Part shown: piece after piece, positions 47,901 to 58,322 of the stretch
How positions within the stretch are numbered: position 1 is the first letter of the stretch
Layout of the letters: each line of letters starts with the position of its first letter
Assembly (NCBI RefSeq): GCF_900496995.4
Contig: NC_044009.1
Location: 10,014,001 to 10,078,000, forward strand
Direction of reading: 5' to 3'
DNA: 64,000 nt
Source: Aquila chrysaetos chrysaetos
Lineage: Eukaryota > Chordata > Aves > Accipitriformes > Accipitridae
The notes under the pieces: model-generated
Told to the model about the DNA's origin: nothing
Database searches by the model: none
The model's input: the letters and a program-made list of their open reading frames with translations, nothing else
Made by a program: the position numbers and the translations under genes

Positions 47901-50427
47901 AGGTGGCACTGCAATATCATGTAAAGTTGAGGAAACCTCCCACGTGGAAAGCAATGATCTTGAGCTGAAGCAGTGGAGAGCACTGTAAGGAGCCGGTCCA
48001 TGCTGGAGTAAGTGAGAAAGCTCTAGTGCTCAGCCCTTCTCCAGCCTGCCAGTCAGCATAGCCAGAGGAGTGGGCTTGTAGGGAAACTAAAAGATGCTCA
48101 ACAGCAGCTTTCCTGTAGAAGGGAGGAGAAACAGGAAAGCTGGTATGAATAGTCTTATTCATAGACAGTAATTTTGCACTGCCTAGGCAAATAATGCTAA
48201 TATTTTTCACGTGTCCCTTTCAGCTGCTTTCTCTTGGTTGCAGTGACCAGTCTGTATGCTGGAGGGCACTTCTTAGTGAGACGCCTCTGCTGCTTGTCAG
48301 TTGCTGATAAAGTTCTTGCTTTCTTCCTTGGGGTGACCTCTTCCCAGATATGGTAGAGATGATGCTGATGCAGAACGCTCAGATGCACCAGCTCATCATG
48401 CAGAACATGATGCTGAAGGCTCTGCCACCGATGGCGTTCACACAGCCTGCTGGAGCCAGCTCTCCCCTGCTTCAGCATGCACAGCAGGTAACAACACTGG
48501 AGTCTGAAGGGCATCCTTGCTCACACGAGGCAATGGTTGATCTCCTTGGGAGGATGCAGGGCCTGGACAAAACATGCAGGAAGTCTAGGATGCTTCATAG
48601 CTGTACACATCTTCAAACGCACTGCACCAGAAGACTGTTACTGAGCAGAGCACAGCCTGCCTCTTTACCCATGATGAGCACTGTGACAGGACCCAATGGA
48701 AGAATGTCTCCTCCAGAAGTGCAAACTGGATTCAGTCCAGCTCTGAAAATTATCTGGTCTGTACAGTTGAACCACTAACAGCCTATGCACAGAAGCCATC
48801 TATGCTGGGCATCTGCTGCTGCAGGTCCACTTGCTGCAAACAGCAAGGCAATATTTGTGTTACAAATCCTGCAATTGGTAAAATTTGACCTGACAGTTTC
48901 AAATGGGCTAGAGCTGAAGCAGATTTTGTGATCATACTTGGAGCCCCACTGCTCTAGTTCCTGTCTCACTGAAAATGAATGGCTACTGAGCTCTGAAAGG
49001 ACAGATCTTAAAGATATTTTGGTGTGTAGATCCCTATAGGGATTTTTCCAAAACGTGTCCAGTGCCTGATAAGAGGTAGGTAATTTTGAACATAGCCTTA
49101 GATGCCCAATTCCTAAGCTATTTTTAACAAGGTGATAGAGCTCCTTAGTGTCCTTAAGTGCTTTGGAAAAATGTATTTCTAGCCTCTACTCTGTAGCATT
49201 TATTACTTAAGAAGCAAGGGCAGTTGATCTTTGGGGAGGAGAGGATGTCCTAGTGTTGCAAAAACTTCCGCTGTACTTTTCCTACTCTGCCATTTTCAGG
49301 CTAGCTATGTCTTTTCCCTGTGCTGTAAGAAAGATTTGTTTTCTTTTTCTCAGATGTTAAGGTTGTCGGGTACTGAGAAAGTAACTCCTACACTTCTGCA
49401 GTCCTTGCCCAGCTCACTCGTACCTTTGCTACATGCTATTTGCAAAAGCAACAGATGGCTTAAAAGGCCCGGAGCCCTGGGTTTGACAGAGGGGTAGGAA
49501 ACGCAATCCTCCTCCGTAGCCCATCCCATGGCCTGGAGGGAGCTGATGGGTTTTTGCACCTGTTGGGACCAAATGTCTGCCCCAGACAGAAAGCCTCCAA
49601 CAGTAGCTGATAGCTCTTGTGTTGCAGGACACTGATGTCCCAGGAGGCCACCCACAGTGCAGAGAGGCCCACTGGCTTCGTCAGCCATGGTCCCAGGGTG
49701 GACTAGCTGTGGAAATGGCAGGCAGCACTGACTCTTCCTCATGTCAGAGCTGCACCGAGCGTTGCCTAGGATGGAAGTCCTTTTCTATTTTCCTTAAACT
49801 TTGCAGTTTCTCGTTTTGAATACTCTTTCCCCCTTGCCTTGGGGAGATGTCTGGGGCAGACAGTGGTGTTGGGAGAGCCAGCGGACTCATCTGCAGCTTT
49901 CTGTGGAGGACTCTGTGTCTAAGGGAAGATGGCAGAGGAAGAGCGTGTCCTCGCCCTGGTTCCTACCTTCTTCCCCAGGCCATCCTGTCACTGTGCATTT
50001 ACCTGATGTAGACCGGTGGAATAAACTGGGGGGAGTGGGCTCAGAGTGCCTCTGAATATCAGGTGAAATATGATATCACCCAGTGTTTGCTGGACCTTCT
50101 ATGTTGGAGCCTGCAAAACCCATCTCCAGGCACATGCAGAAGGACTTCCTTTACCAAGGGGTGGCCGAGTGGGAACCCAGCCCCTCAGCCAGGGACCCTT
50201 CCCGTGGGGGCACAGATTTCACAAATCGCCCTTTGTCTCTCTCCAACAAGGACCTGCAGTTTGCTGCTCCCCTGGCTGTGAAAGCAGAGAGGTCCAGGCC
50301 ATCTGCAGTGCACCACCACCACCACTACCCTCCCACAGGGGTGCTCCCCGTGCCCCATGGGGGTTTCCCGTCCACGTCCATGGCACATCACTGGACTGGG
50401 AGCACGCTCCCTGCCCTGCCTACGTAA
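41882..50427 (+). CDS. C21orf58: C21orf58-like protein, seven coding exons, 253 residues
   Basis: This is a conserved vertebrate protein without an assigned biochemical role. The exons 41882–41941, 43487–43544, 45431–45498, 46217–46360, 46836–46950, 48348–48487 and 50251–50427 join in phase to 762 nt. Order of features: a short N-terminal helix, an Arg-rich helix (ALRRRKDLLQELK), EQHLLEELS, a Pro-rich segment with PPRIIQQ and ATIIQQLPQPPPLITQIPP, the motif RSGSIKE-DMVEMMLMQNAQMH, and a His run (HHHHH) near the C terminus. All of these occur in the same order in the human protein as I remember it. It is transcribed away from PCNT from the shared CpG island, as in human. The 5' non-coding exon was not located. 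Confidence 0.9.
43487..43544 (+). CDS. C21orf58: C21orf58 coding exon 2, residues 21–40
   Basis: Acceptor ACCAACAG, peptide RLENEQENLGKMESPLPTA, donor CAA|GTAAAA (a weak site, chosen because it gives phase 1 and joins exon 3). It continues the helix started in exon 1, as in human (KLEQERQN). Confidence 0.75.
45431..45498 (+). CDS. C21orf58: C21orf58 coding exon 3, residues 40–62
   Basis: Acceptor TCCTTCAG, donor AAG|GTAAGA; phase 1 in and phase 0 out. The peptide RNRHEAMLQSALRRRKDLLQ matches the human ALQTALKRRRDLLQ segment. Confidence 0.87.
46217..46360 (+). CDS. C21orf58: C21orf58 coding exon 4, residues 63–110
   Basis: 144 nt, phase 0 at both ends; acceptor TTTTGCAG, donor ACG|GTAAGG. 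EQHLLEELSQPPAPAG and the terminal PPRIIQQT match human EQHLLDELS and PPRII. Confidence 0.9.
46610..46790 (-). mobile_element. CR1 LINE fragment, antisense, next to C21orf58 coding exon 5
   Basis: Phrases such as CTCATGGGAGACAATGTCCA (46709–46728), CCTTACTGAAGTCCAGGCAG (46733–46752) and the CTGCCCTGCCCTCA phrase are typical of the reverse complement of avian CR1 reverse transcriptase sequence. The piece ends about 45 bp before the acceptor of coding exon 5. Confidence 0.75.
46836..46950 (+). CDS. C21orf58: C21orf58 coding exon 5, residues 111–149
   Basis: 115 nt, phase 0 in and phase 1 out; acceptor CATTTTCAG, donor AAG|GTGATG. It encodes the Pro-rich block ATIIQQLPQPPPLITQIPP and PRSGSIKE, highly similar to human. 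Confidence 0.92.
48348..48487 (+). CDS. C21orf58: C21orf58 coding exon 6, residues 149–195
   Basis: 140 nt, phase 1 in and phase 0 out; acceptor CTTCCCAG, donor CAG|GTAACA. DMVEMMLMQNAQMHQLIMQN is the best-conserved part of the family, followed by MLKALPP. Confidence 0.93.
50251..50427 (+). CDS. C21orf58: C21orf58 coding exon 7, terminal, residues 196–253
   Basis: Acceptor CTCCAACAAG after a pyrimidine-rich tract, phase 0. It encodes DLQFAAPLAVKAERSRPSAV, a five-His run and a Pro-rich tail, stopping at TAA 50425–50427. The human protein also ends shortly after a His run. The stop codon lies inside a strong donor-like TAC|GTAAGTA. A poly(A) signal candidate AATAAA is at 50943–50948. Confidence 0.82.
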   Translation, partial: DLQFAAPLAVKAERSRPSAVHHHHHYPPTGVLPVPHGGFPSTSMAHHWTGSTLPALPT

Positions 50428-50942
50428 GTAAGACACGATGTAAACTTTTAGCCCTTCCTTCCTGCACGGGTGGGGTAGCAAGGTAGGCCAGACAATCCCA
50501 TGCCTTCATGGTTCTTCACTAAGGCCAGTCCTGATTATTGTCTTTAATGCAACAATGGGATTGAGGTGGGTTAAGTGATTATTTGATACACTCAATCTTA
50601 TAACTTGAGTAATTAACCCTTGCTTACTGTGGAACAAACATGAGGATCAGACAAGGTCTACAGATGACACCAAGCTGCATCCCTGCCACTCAGAGCCACC
50701 ACCCAGCAATGCTGCATGGCTCTGCTCTGCAGTGGCTGTTACCCTGGGGTTTGGGTCTCCCCGTGAACCCAGCAGACACCTGCTAAATAAGGGCTGCATG
50801 TGGTTTACATTCAGGCTAAGGTTCCCAGTAGGATTTATATTCTTAAAATGCTGCTATGACATTTGCTAATCAGAAATTCCTGGGAAAAAAACCTACCACC
50901 GCTCGCTAAGAAAAATGGTACAAAGGGAGGGCAGTACTCAGA

Positions 50943-50948
50943 AATAAA
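50943..50948 (+). terminator. candidate poly(A) signal of C21orf58
   Basis: AATAAA about 515 bp after the C21orf58 stop. A second candidate is at 51788–51793. Neither was checked against transcripts. Confidence 0.4.
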
Positions 50949-52773
50949 GCTGAGCTTTTGCGATAAGCCTCTGCTTGCAGCTTGGGTGTTTTTTCAAGTG
51001 CAGAAATGGGTGGACTTCTCCCCATGCTGCACCCAGGTCTGTAGAGCCCTCAGCAGAGGTCAGCAGCCAGCTCCTCCAGGGGCTCACTTGCCTGTGCCTT
51101 CCCTGCTGTCTCTGAGCTTGTCCTGGTTGGCTTTCTAGGAGTGAGCAGATCACACCTGGGACTAGGGTTTGAACTAGTCTGCTCATGCAAATGCCTGTGG
51201 CAGGAGGGCCCTTGGGCGAGGATCTGAGCCAAGAGAGCGCAGTGGTCTTGCTGAGTACATCAGGAGTGGATAGCAAGAAAGCAGGCATGGAAGCAGCGGT
51301 GCTGGAAAGTTCTTACGTGCTGAGGCTGGTAAAGAAATGCACATTGCTAGAGTGTGGTGCAGTAGCTGGGGATTTTGGGAATGGGGACTCACTCTTGCAT
51401 CGGTCACAACACAGCTTTTATTTTTGTGCTGTGGCACTTTCAAAGCCTTAGGGAACGTAAGGACAGGATGGAGGCAGCTGCATCCTCAGGCATGGGCGAC
51501 CTGCTGGCAGGGATATCTCTATGGCCCTCTTTAGCATGGGATTTGAATTCCTGAACAGATTATTTACCTATTGGGATTGTAAGGGATAAACATTTCTACC
51601 CCTTTCACTTTTACATGGGTTTGTAATCTGTACCGGTAAAGATCTCTTGGCTCCTTCCAGAATTGGCTTTTAAGCTGTCTTTTTCCTTTTCTTTAGCTAC
51701 CGTCCACCATGAATTATGAGATCTGACACATCTATGCTGTCCTTCTGCAGCTGCAGCAAGCATGCACTTTTGGCTATTACCAAACACAATAAAGCCATTT
51801 TTCTTGTTGCAGGTGGCCCACATACTGACAGTACGTGTTCTTCTACAAATGGACTGTAGCATTGCTGAGGTCAACCTGTATTTGAACAGCTCCTAAATGA
51901 TCTGTCTGATTGACAGCCTAATGTCTGTAAGACTGCATGTTGTTAGTACAAGAAGTGAGCAGGAGAAAGATGGCAGATGTTCAGAACAAACATACCATGC
52001 ACCTGTTGTTTGCTCACCCATTTCTGCTAGTTCAGTTGTTTCCTCTCATCCTCGAAGCCCAGACCAGCCACAAGCAATCACCACTTTTGCTGTCTCGTCA
52101 CAGAATCAAGAAAACCCATCCCAAAGTGTCTTGCAGGCCTGGCAGCCCACACCGGCCCCTGGACATGAAATAAGCTTAACACCAGTGTTATTCGAGCCCT
52201 TGCAAATGAGTATGACCCAGCTCCAGGGCTAAGAGTCCCCTTCATGTGCAAATGGAGGAAATGTCCCTTGCAAAGGGGCCTGCTGCTGTCCTGGGGAGGA
52301 TGATACAAATTAACCCAGGATGCCTGAATGAGGGTTATCAGCCTGAAGTGTTCCTCCCTCAGTGTTTTTGGTTTTACTCCCTCACAGATATACTTGTCCT
52401 ACAGCAATTACCTATCCAGGGAACTAAAGGTGAGCAGGAACAATCCAAATGCAAGTTACCTGCATAGCAGAGAAAAACCCTAGCATTGGATTTTCCTGAA
52501 GACCAGCACTCTGCCCTACCTGTGTGAGTTGGCTTTACACACTGTTTGGATAAATAATTCTCAGTGGAGAACAGAAAGAAATCTGCTCCTGCAGTCATGG
52601 GGTTTGAACGTTGAAGTGCAATGCCTACCCCCAGCTAACCGCAGTCAGTGTTTTCTGCCCCAGGAGGGCTCTGACTCCCAAAATCTCTCCCAAATCTCAC
52701 ATTTACAAAAGTACCCAAGGTTTTCTTCACAAAGCTCTATTGAAAGGTAATTGAAGCAGCCTGGACTTGTGTA
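50949..52773. other. intergenic sequence before the retrovirus
   Basis: About 1.8 kb; no exon, repeat family or RNA gene recognised beyond the second AATAAA candidate. Human has YBEY next to C21orf58 on this side; I see no YBEY coding sequence here. Confidence 0.45.
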
Positions 52774-52778
52774 TATTC
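52774..52778 (+). repeat. target-site duplication, left copy (TATTC)
   Basis: Five bases directly before the 5' LTR, repeated after the 3' LTR. Because the LTR ends in A, ATATTC would be a six-base alternative reading. Confidence 0.9.
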
Positions 52779-52814
52779 TGTAATGAACGGGTTAACTTTG
52801 TTCATGAAATCGCA

Positions 52815-52886
52815 TGTGGGGGTAGGGACATTCTTCGCTTATCTAAAACCTGTGGAGGTAGGGATATTCTTCACTTATCTAAGACC
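52815..52886 (+). repeat. two tandem 36-bp repeats in U3 (5' LTR)
   Basis: Units 52815–52850 and 52851–52886 are adjacent and similar; both begin TGTGG and contain a GTAGGGA...ATTCTTC...CTTATCTAA pattern. The CTTATCT core is a GATA-type site on the other strand (AGATAAG). Tandem U3 repeats are the usual place of retroviral enhancers. Confidence 0.85.
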
Positions 52887-53109
52887 ATGAGTATCTGTTG
52901 AGTAGACAATTGCATACTGATGATTAGCATATGTAGAGAGACGTTTGCAGAGCATGAATGGGACTTGAGTCACCTAAAGAACAGCTGAGGAAGACTTCGG
53001 CCTTCATCCCAACAACCACCAGGAGGCAAATTACGACCACCTAACACCTGATGGCACAAGATACCGAAGATACCAGCCAGCCGTCAGGTATAAGGGACTA
53101 AAAAGACTG

Positions 53110-53117
53110 TATAAATA
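53110..53117 (+). promoter_or_regulatory. TATA box of the 5' LTR
   Basis: TATAAATA in U3, about 100 bp before the LTR poly(A) signal. Confidence 0.8.
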
Positions 53118-53207
53118 AAGAGGCTCTTCCCCAGTTTGGGTGCGAGCTTGTGGCGGAGCACTGTCTCCCCGGCCGCCCAGCGCTGTTTTGCTCTTTTATC
53201 GCTTGCT

Positions 53208-53213
53208 AATAAA
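53208..53213 (+). terminator. LTR poly(A) signal (5' copy)
   Basis: AATAAA in the R region. The identical 3' LTR copy at 60281–60286 is the one expected to end viral transcripts. Confidence 0.75.
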
Positions 53214-53275
53214 TTCGATCTTTTATTTAATACAAATTGGCTCCTCCAATTTGTCACGAGCGTCTATAACAAACT

Positions 53276-53293
53276 TGGTGCCGTGACTCGGAT
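53276..53293 (+). other. primer-binding site for tRNA-His
   Basis: TGGTGCCGTGACTCGGAT starts four bases after the 5' LTR. It is the reverse complement of the 3' end of vertebrate tRNA-His (GTG) with CCA, as I remember that tRNA, over all 18 bases. Confidence 0.9.
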
Positions 53294-53480
53294 CCAGGTT
53301 CTTTGGTGCGGACCCTTGCAAGCGGGGAGGCGCCCTATCCCCGGATAGCCCCGTCTTGAAGAGTTGCCGCCGCCATACCCTGGACCCACGAACCCCTCTA
53401 AATTACGATAACTGAGCAAAAGAACCTGCAGGACCCCTTAAATTTTGTGCACGAAGACCAAACGAAGACCCCGGGAGCGG

Positions 53481-53486
53481 GTGAGT
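53481..53486 (+). promoter_or_regulatory. candidate major splice donor in the retroviral leader
   Basis: GAGCGG|GTGAGT in the untranslated leader between primer site and gag. It is the best donor in the leader and a natural source for a spliced env message. Confidence 0.6.
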
Positions 53487-53664
53487 ATATAAAGCGTGAG
53501 CCGTTTGGTTGGGGTGGTTATCCCGAGGTGCGATTGTGTGAGAGGTCTCTCTGAGATCACACGAGTGCGGACCCTCCAGTAGTGCAGTTCTCGTAGCCCG
53601 CGAGGGAGCGAGTCACGACCGAGGGGAAGTGAGTGTGTGTGTGTGGATAAGGGCACCTCGGAAG

Positions 53665-54390
53665 ATGGGACAGAGGAAAAGCAAGCCCTCTGGACCCATG
53701 GGGATGGGGAAGGGAAATAAGTTACCAGACATACCCCCGGATAGTCCCCTAGGCCTGATGTTAAGATATTGGGACAGTTCACCAAGGAGAAAGGATAGGT
53801 CTAAGGAAAAGATGATTAGTTATTGTATTGAGATTTGGGGTGGAAAACCTCTCAGCAGTCCTCATGTACTCTGGCCTGTGTTCAGGTCCTCTGAGGATTG
53901 GGTGTGTCAACAATTAAATATATGGGTAAACAATAAGAGACCACCAGCCAGCCCAGAGGAAAGTGAATATGCTGCCTTATGGATTTCCCAATCCTGGGAA
54001 CTGTCATTCCTCTTTGCCTTAAGGGAAAACAGACCAGATAAACCTCCAAAAGATGATGAGGACCCCCTTTGGCCCCCTCCCTATGCCCCTCAGGCCCCTC
54101 CTCCTCAGGACCCACTCCAAGGCCAGGAAATAGCCCAGGCCCAGGAAGGGTCAGATTCGGAACCTAATTCCTCGACCCTGACACCCCCTCCCAGGTCTGC
54201 ATGCAATAAAATAAGGAGAGGAGAGGAAAGATTGTTTCCTCTTCGAGAAATGTTAGTGCCTGGTGCGGATGGACAGGGGGGACCGGGAACGGGGTATGTG
54301 GCAGTTCCCCTTAATACAGGGGATGTAAGGGAATTTAATCATAGAAATGGGGATTCGAGTAGACGTGGAAGAGGAAGAGTTAAAAATTAG
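53665..54390 (+). pseudogene. gag: retroviral gag, truncated (matrix to start of capsid)
   Basis: ATG at 53665 gives MGQRKSK, a myristoylation-type start; the frame is open upstream only with non-ATG codons, so this start was chosen. The 241-residue product has a matrix-like N-terminal half, a Pro-rich linker with a PPPY late-domain motif (PLWPPPYAPQ, about residue 137) and a segment VPLNTGDVREF where capsid begins. Then the sequence runs into the pol part and stops at 54388–54390. Most of capsid, nucleocapsid and protease are missing. A complete gag of this class is roughly twice as long. Function is structural assembly of the particle; this copy cannot supply it. Confidence 0.9.
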
Positions 54391-57300
54391 GCTTTGTCCC
54401 CTTACAGAGGTGGACGAGAAACAAATTAACCCCGAAGTGTGGTATACTCCCGAAACGGTTGGAAAACTGGATATTGAACCATTTGAGGTGGTTATTAAGA
54501 ACCCCGAGATTCCAGTGAGAATTAAACAATATCCCTTATCTAATGAAGGGAAAAGGGGACTAAAACCTGAGATCAAGAGACTATTGGAAAAGGGGGTACT
54601 CGAACCCTGCATGTCCCCTTTTAATACCCCGATTTTACCAGTAAAAAAATCCGATGGTAGCTATCGGCTGGTGCATGACCTAAGGGAAATCAATAAACGG
54701 ACTGTCAAGCGGTTCCCGGTAGTGGCAAACCCACACACCCTGCTGAGTCAATTGGGACCCGAGAACCAATGGTATAGCGTAATAGATCTTAAGGATGCAT
54801 TCTGGTCGTGCCCTCTAAAGGAGGAATGTAGAGATTATTTTGCCTTCGAGTGGGAAGACCCAGACACTCATAAGAGACAGCAGTTAAGGTGGACTGTACT
54901 CCCCCAGGGGTTTACAGAATCCCCAAACTTATTTGGACAAGCCCTAGAACGGGTTCTACGGGAATACCAACTGCAGGATGGGGTCGTACTAATACAGTAT
55001 GTGGATGACTTATTGTTAGCAGGAGAAAATCAAGAAACAGTCAGAAAAGAAAGCATACAGTTGTTAAATTTCTTGGGCCTTCAAGGCCTCAAGGTATCAC
55101 GGCCAAAACTACAGTTTGTGGAAAAGGAGGTGAAATATTTAGGACACTGGATAAGCAAGGGGACTAAGAAGTTGGACCCCGAACGAGTAAATGGAATTTT
55201 ATCACTGAAAGCCCTGAGGAGTAAACGACAGATTAGACAATTGTTGGGGCTATTTGGGTATTGTAGGCAGTGGATTGAAAACTTTAGTGCGAAAGCACGA
55301 TTTTTGTATCAAAAGTTAACTATGGATGGGTTGCTTAAATGGACCCCGGAGGATGAAGAGAGATTAGAGAGTCTCAAGGCTGATCTAGTTAACGCCCCTG
55401 TCTTGAGTCTGCCTGATGTGAGGAGACCCTTTTATTTATTTGTGGCCACTGAGGAGGGGACAGCATACGGAGTTTTAACCCAGGAGTGGGCAGGGAAAAA
55501 GAAACCTGTAGGGTATATTTCCAAATTATTAGACCCCGTCAATAGAGGGTGGCCCACCTGTTTACAGGCAGTCGTTGCTGTAGCCCTGATAGTGGAAGAA
55601 CCGAATAAGGTAACATTTGGAAGTGAATTAAGGGTGTTCTCCCCCCATAATATTCGAGGAGTTCTCCAACAAAAGGCTGAAAAATGGATCACCGATGCTA
55701 GGCTTTTAAAATATGAGGGAATCCTGATCCATTCCCCTAAATTAGAGATCGGAACAATGAGCTTGCAGAACCCGGAGCAATTTTTGTATGGAGGTCCTGA
55801 AGAAGAGTTAACACATAATTGCCTCCAAACCATAGAACAACAAACGAAAATTAGGCCAGATCTAGAAGAGGTAGAACTGGGGGAGGGAGAAAAGCTATTC
55901 GCTGATGGGTCATCTCGAGTAATAACAGGGAAAAGGAAGTCAGGATATGCAATTGTGGATGGGAGGAGCCTAAAAGTAAAGGAATCTGGACCGCTCAGTC
56001 CTAGTTGGTCGGCGCAGGCATGTGAGTTATATGCAGTACTTAGGGCATTGGAACTTTTGAAGGACAAAGAAGGAACCGTGTACACTGATTCAAAATATGC
56101 GTATGGAGTGGTACACACTTTTGGAAAAATTTGGGAGGAACGGTGACTTATTAATTCTCAAGGAAGGGGTTTGGTTCATGAGAAACTGATTGTCAAAATT
56201 CTACAAGCAATAAGAGGGCCCAAGCGAATAGCTGTAATACATGTTAAGGGACACCAAAGAGGAACAACCCCCGAAATTCGAGGGAATAATCTTGCTGACC
56301 AAGAAGCCAAGGCGGCAGCACTACTTGCTGTGACCATCACCCCGCTAGCAGGTGAAACGCCGGCAAAAATCTTTAGCCCACAGTTTAGTAAACCAGAAAT
56401 GGATAAATTGAAGGAAATGGGAGTAGTGGAAAAAGAGGGTAATTGGGAACTACCCGATGGGAGACAAGTATTACCAAAAGCACTAACATGGAAAATAATG
56501 AGAGGTATGCACTCAAAGACTCATTGGGGTGTCCAAGCGCTGGTTGATCAATTCGCAATAAAATACATGTGTATTGGGGTTTATAATGTAGCCAAGGGAA
56601 TCGTACAGGGGTGCCTAACGTGTCAGAAGATCAATAAGCAGCATCTTAGAGAAAAAGTACAAGGGGGACGGGAATTGACACACCAACCATTCGCCAAAAT
56701 ACAGATTGATTTTACTGATCTCCCTAAAGTAGGGCGATAGAAACACTTACTTGTATTGGTGGACCACCTCACTCACTATGTCGAGGCGTTCCCTACTGCT
56801 AGGACAACTGCCAATACAGTGGTAAAAGTACTTTTGGAACATATCATACCGCGATATGGAAATATTGAAACTATTGATTCAGATAGAGGCCCACATTTCG
56901 TTTCCAAAGTAGTAAAAGAAGCTCTAGCCCCCTTTGGAACTAAATGGGAGTTCCATACACCTTGGCACCCCCAAAGCTCCTGGAAAGTAGAACGAATGAA
57001 TGGAGAAATAAAGAAACAATTAACTAAGTTAATGATAGAAACCAAAATGTCATGGGTAAAATGTTTGCCAATTGCTTTATTAAATATTCGGACTCAGCCC
57101 TGAACGGATACTGGAATTTCCCCATTTGAAATGTTACATGGCATGCCCTATGATATGGAATGCCCAGCCAATTACCCTACTTTAGATGAAGATAGTATTA
57201 ACCCTTACATTGTTCAGCTGATGAAAAGGAGAGAGAAATTGCGAAAGAAGGGAATGGTGGTACAGAGGCCACCCCTAGATATATCCATACATTCAGTAAA

Positions 57301-57532
57301 GCCAGGTGATATGGTATTAATCAGAGCCTGGAAAGAATCCTCTCTCAGTCCTAGGTGGGAGGGGCCCTTTCTTGTTTTACTTACCACAGAAACTGCTGGC
57401 CAGACTGCAGAACGAGGATGGACGCACGCCTCGCGAATTAAAGGACCTTTACCCAGAGATCAGTGGGAAGTAACAAAGACTTCAGAGGACTTAAAACTAG
57501 TGATAAGGAAGAAAAAGGAACTGCATGAATGA
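54347..57532 (+). pseudogene. pol: retroviral pol (reverse transcriptase, RNase H, integrase) with three in-frame stops
   Basis: One frame of 1,062 codons including its final stop, opening in the linker before reverse transcriptase. RT motifs: LPQGF and YVDDLLLA. RNase H: acidic residues in FADGS, ACELYA, TDSKYA and NNLADQE. Integrase: HX3H (HSKTH), CX2C (CLTC), then D in IQIDFTD, D in DSDRGPHF and E in KVERMNG. Stops interrupt it at 56144–56146 (TGA, inside RNase H), 56738–56740 (TAG, after the first catalytic Asp of integrase) and 57101–57103 (TGA, integrase C-terminal part). Protease is absent because the gag–pol junction has been deleted. No frameshift is needed across the whole length. 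The enzyme set would copy and integrate the viral genome; this copy is dead. Confidence 0.93.
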
Positions 57533-58322
57533 ATAAATCCTTTTGGAAGAACGGTAAAACCTAGTTTATACCAGTGGTTCCAGGTATCAGCTGGAGAGAA
57601 TTTACAGGTGGTGAACTTTACTCCTTGGCGTACAGAACGGATACCTCATCAAACCAGCGGAGCTGGTATATATACATAAATTAGCAGGAACTCCTCAGTA
57701 CTTACCTTTTTATGTACTTACCTTTTTATTGTGAAGTGGGGACTAAGGTCCCTAGACCACCGGAATATTTAGCGGGATTCTGTGTTTAAAGCATCGTAAC
57801 CATAACCATTGGAGTTGGGTGTTTTGTAACTGTATGGTCAGAAATGGTATTGTAGTTCTAGAAGGGGACATTATTATTGCATGAAGTGTCGAGAGTACCA
57901 ATTCCCCGTGGAGACCAATTGAATAGAGTGGAAATTAATAGACTAATTTGTGGGTGGGAATTATTAGTACCTGAAACTATAAGGCGGTGTGCTATCAGAT
58001 TCGCATGGAAGCGAGCTAGACGTTATCACTAGAATAGCGTCTACTCTTAAATAAAATTTGTATAAGGAATGCTGGTGGACACACTGCAGGAACAGCCACC
58101 CATTTAGGGATGGCTGTACACAGTGTACCCAAAGGAGAAGAGGACTAAACACGTCCGCCTTACGGGGGGGGGGTGGGGTAGCTACAGGAAATCCCTAACC
58201 AACCCGAAGCTCCTATAACCCTGAATCCTGCGAGTGTCTTGTCATTTCCCAGGTAATATAAAATATTCTACACAGTTCCCGGGGAGGAGCTAAATCCCGT
58301 AAGAGCTTTGCAAGTGGAAAAC
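57533..58322 (+). other. unassigned interval between pol and env
   Basis: About 790 bp with no clear long frame. A 16-bp tandem duplication (57698–57713 and 57714–57729) lies in it and changes the reading frame of a short Cys- and aromatic-rich stretch. A G run is near 58165–58175. Candidate splice acceptors for env end at 58252 (CATTTCCCAG) and 58278 (CTACACAG). Gammaretroviral pol and env usually overlap, so a gap of this size is unusual; it may be a decayed extra frame or old leader sequence. Confidence 0.6.

Larger units (their letters stand above)
52779..53271 (+). repeat. 5' LTR (493 bp)
   Basis: It begins TGTAATGAACGGGTTAAC and ends GCGTCTATAACA, with TG...CA ends. U3 holds a tandem 36-bp repeat; TATAAATA stands at 53110–53117 and AATAAA at 53208–53213, giving a conventional U3–R–U5 layout. 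The only difference from the 3' LTR is A at 53092 against C at 60165. Confidence 0.97.

Noticed and set aside
49231..50486. Several 60–140-codon plus and minus frames near the end of C21orf58
   Set aside because: Only the frame with the conserved five-His run from 50251 is supported; the rest overlap it or have no splice or family support.
53629..53664. Upstream extension of the gag frame
   Set aside because: It lacks an ATG before 53665; MGQ at 53665 is the expected myristoylated gag start.
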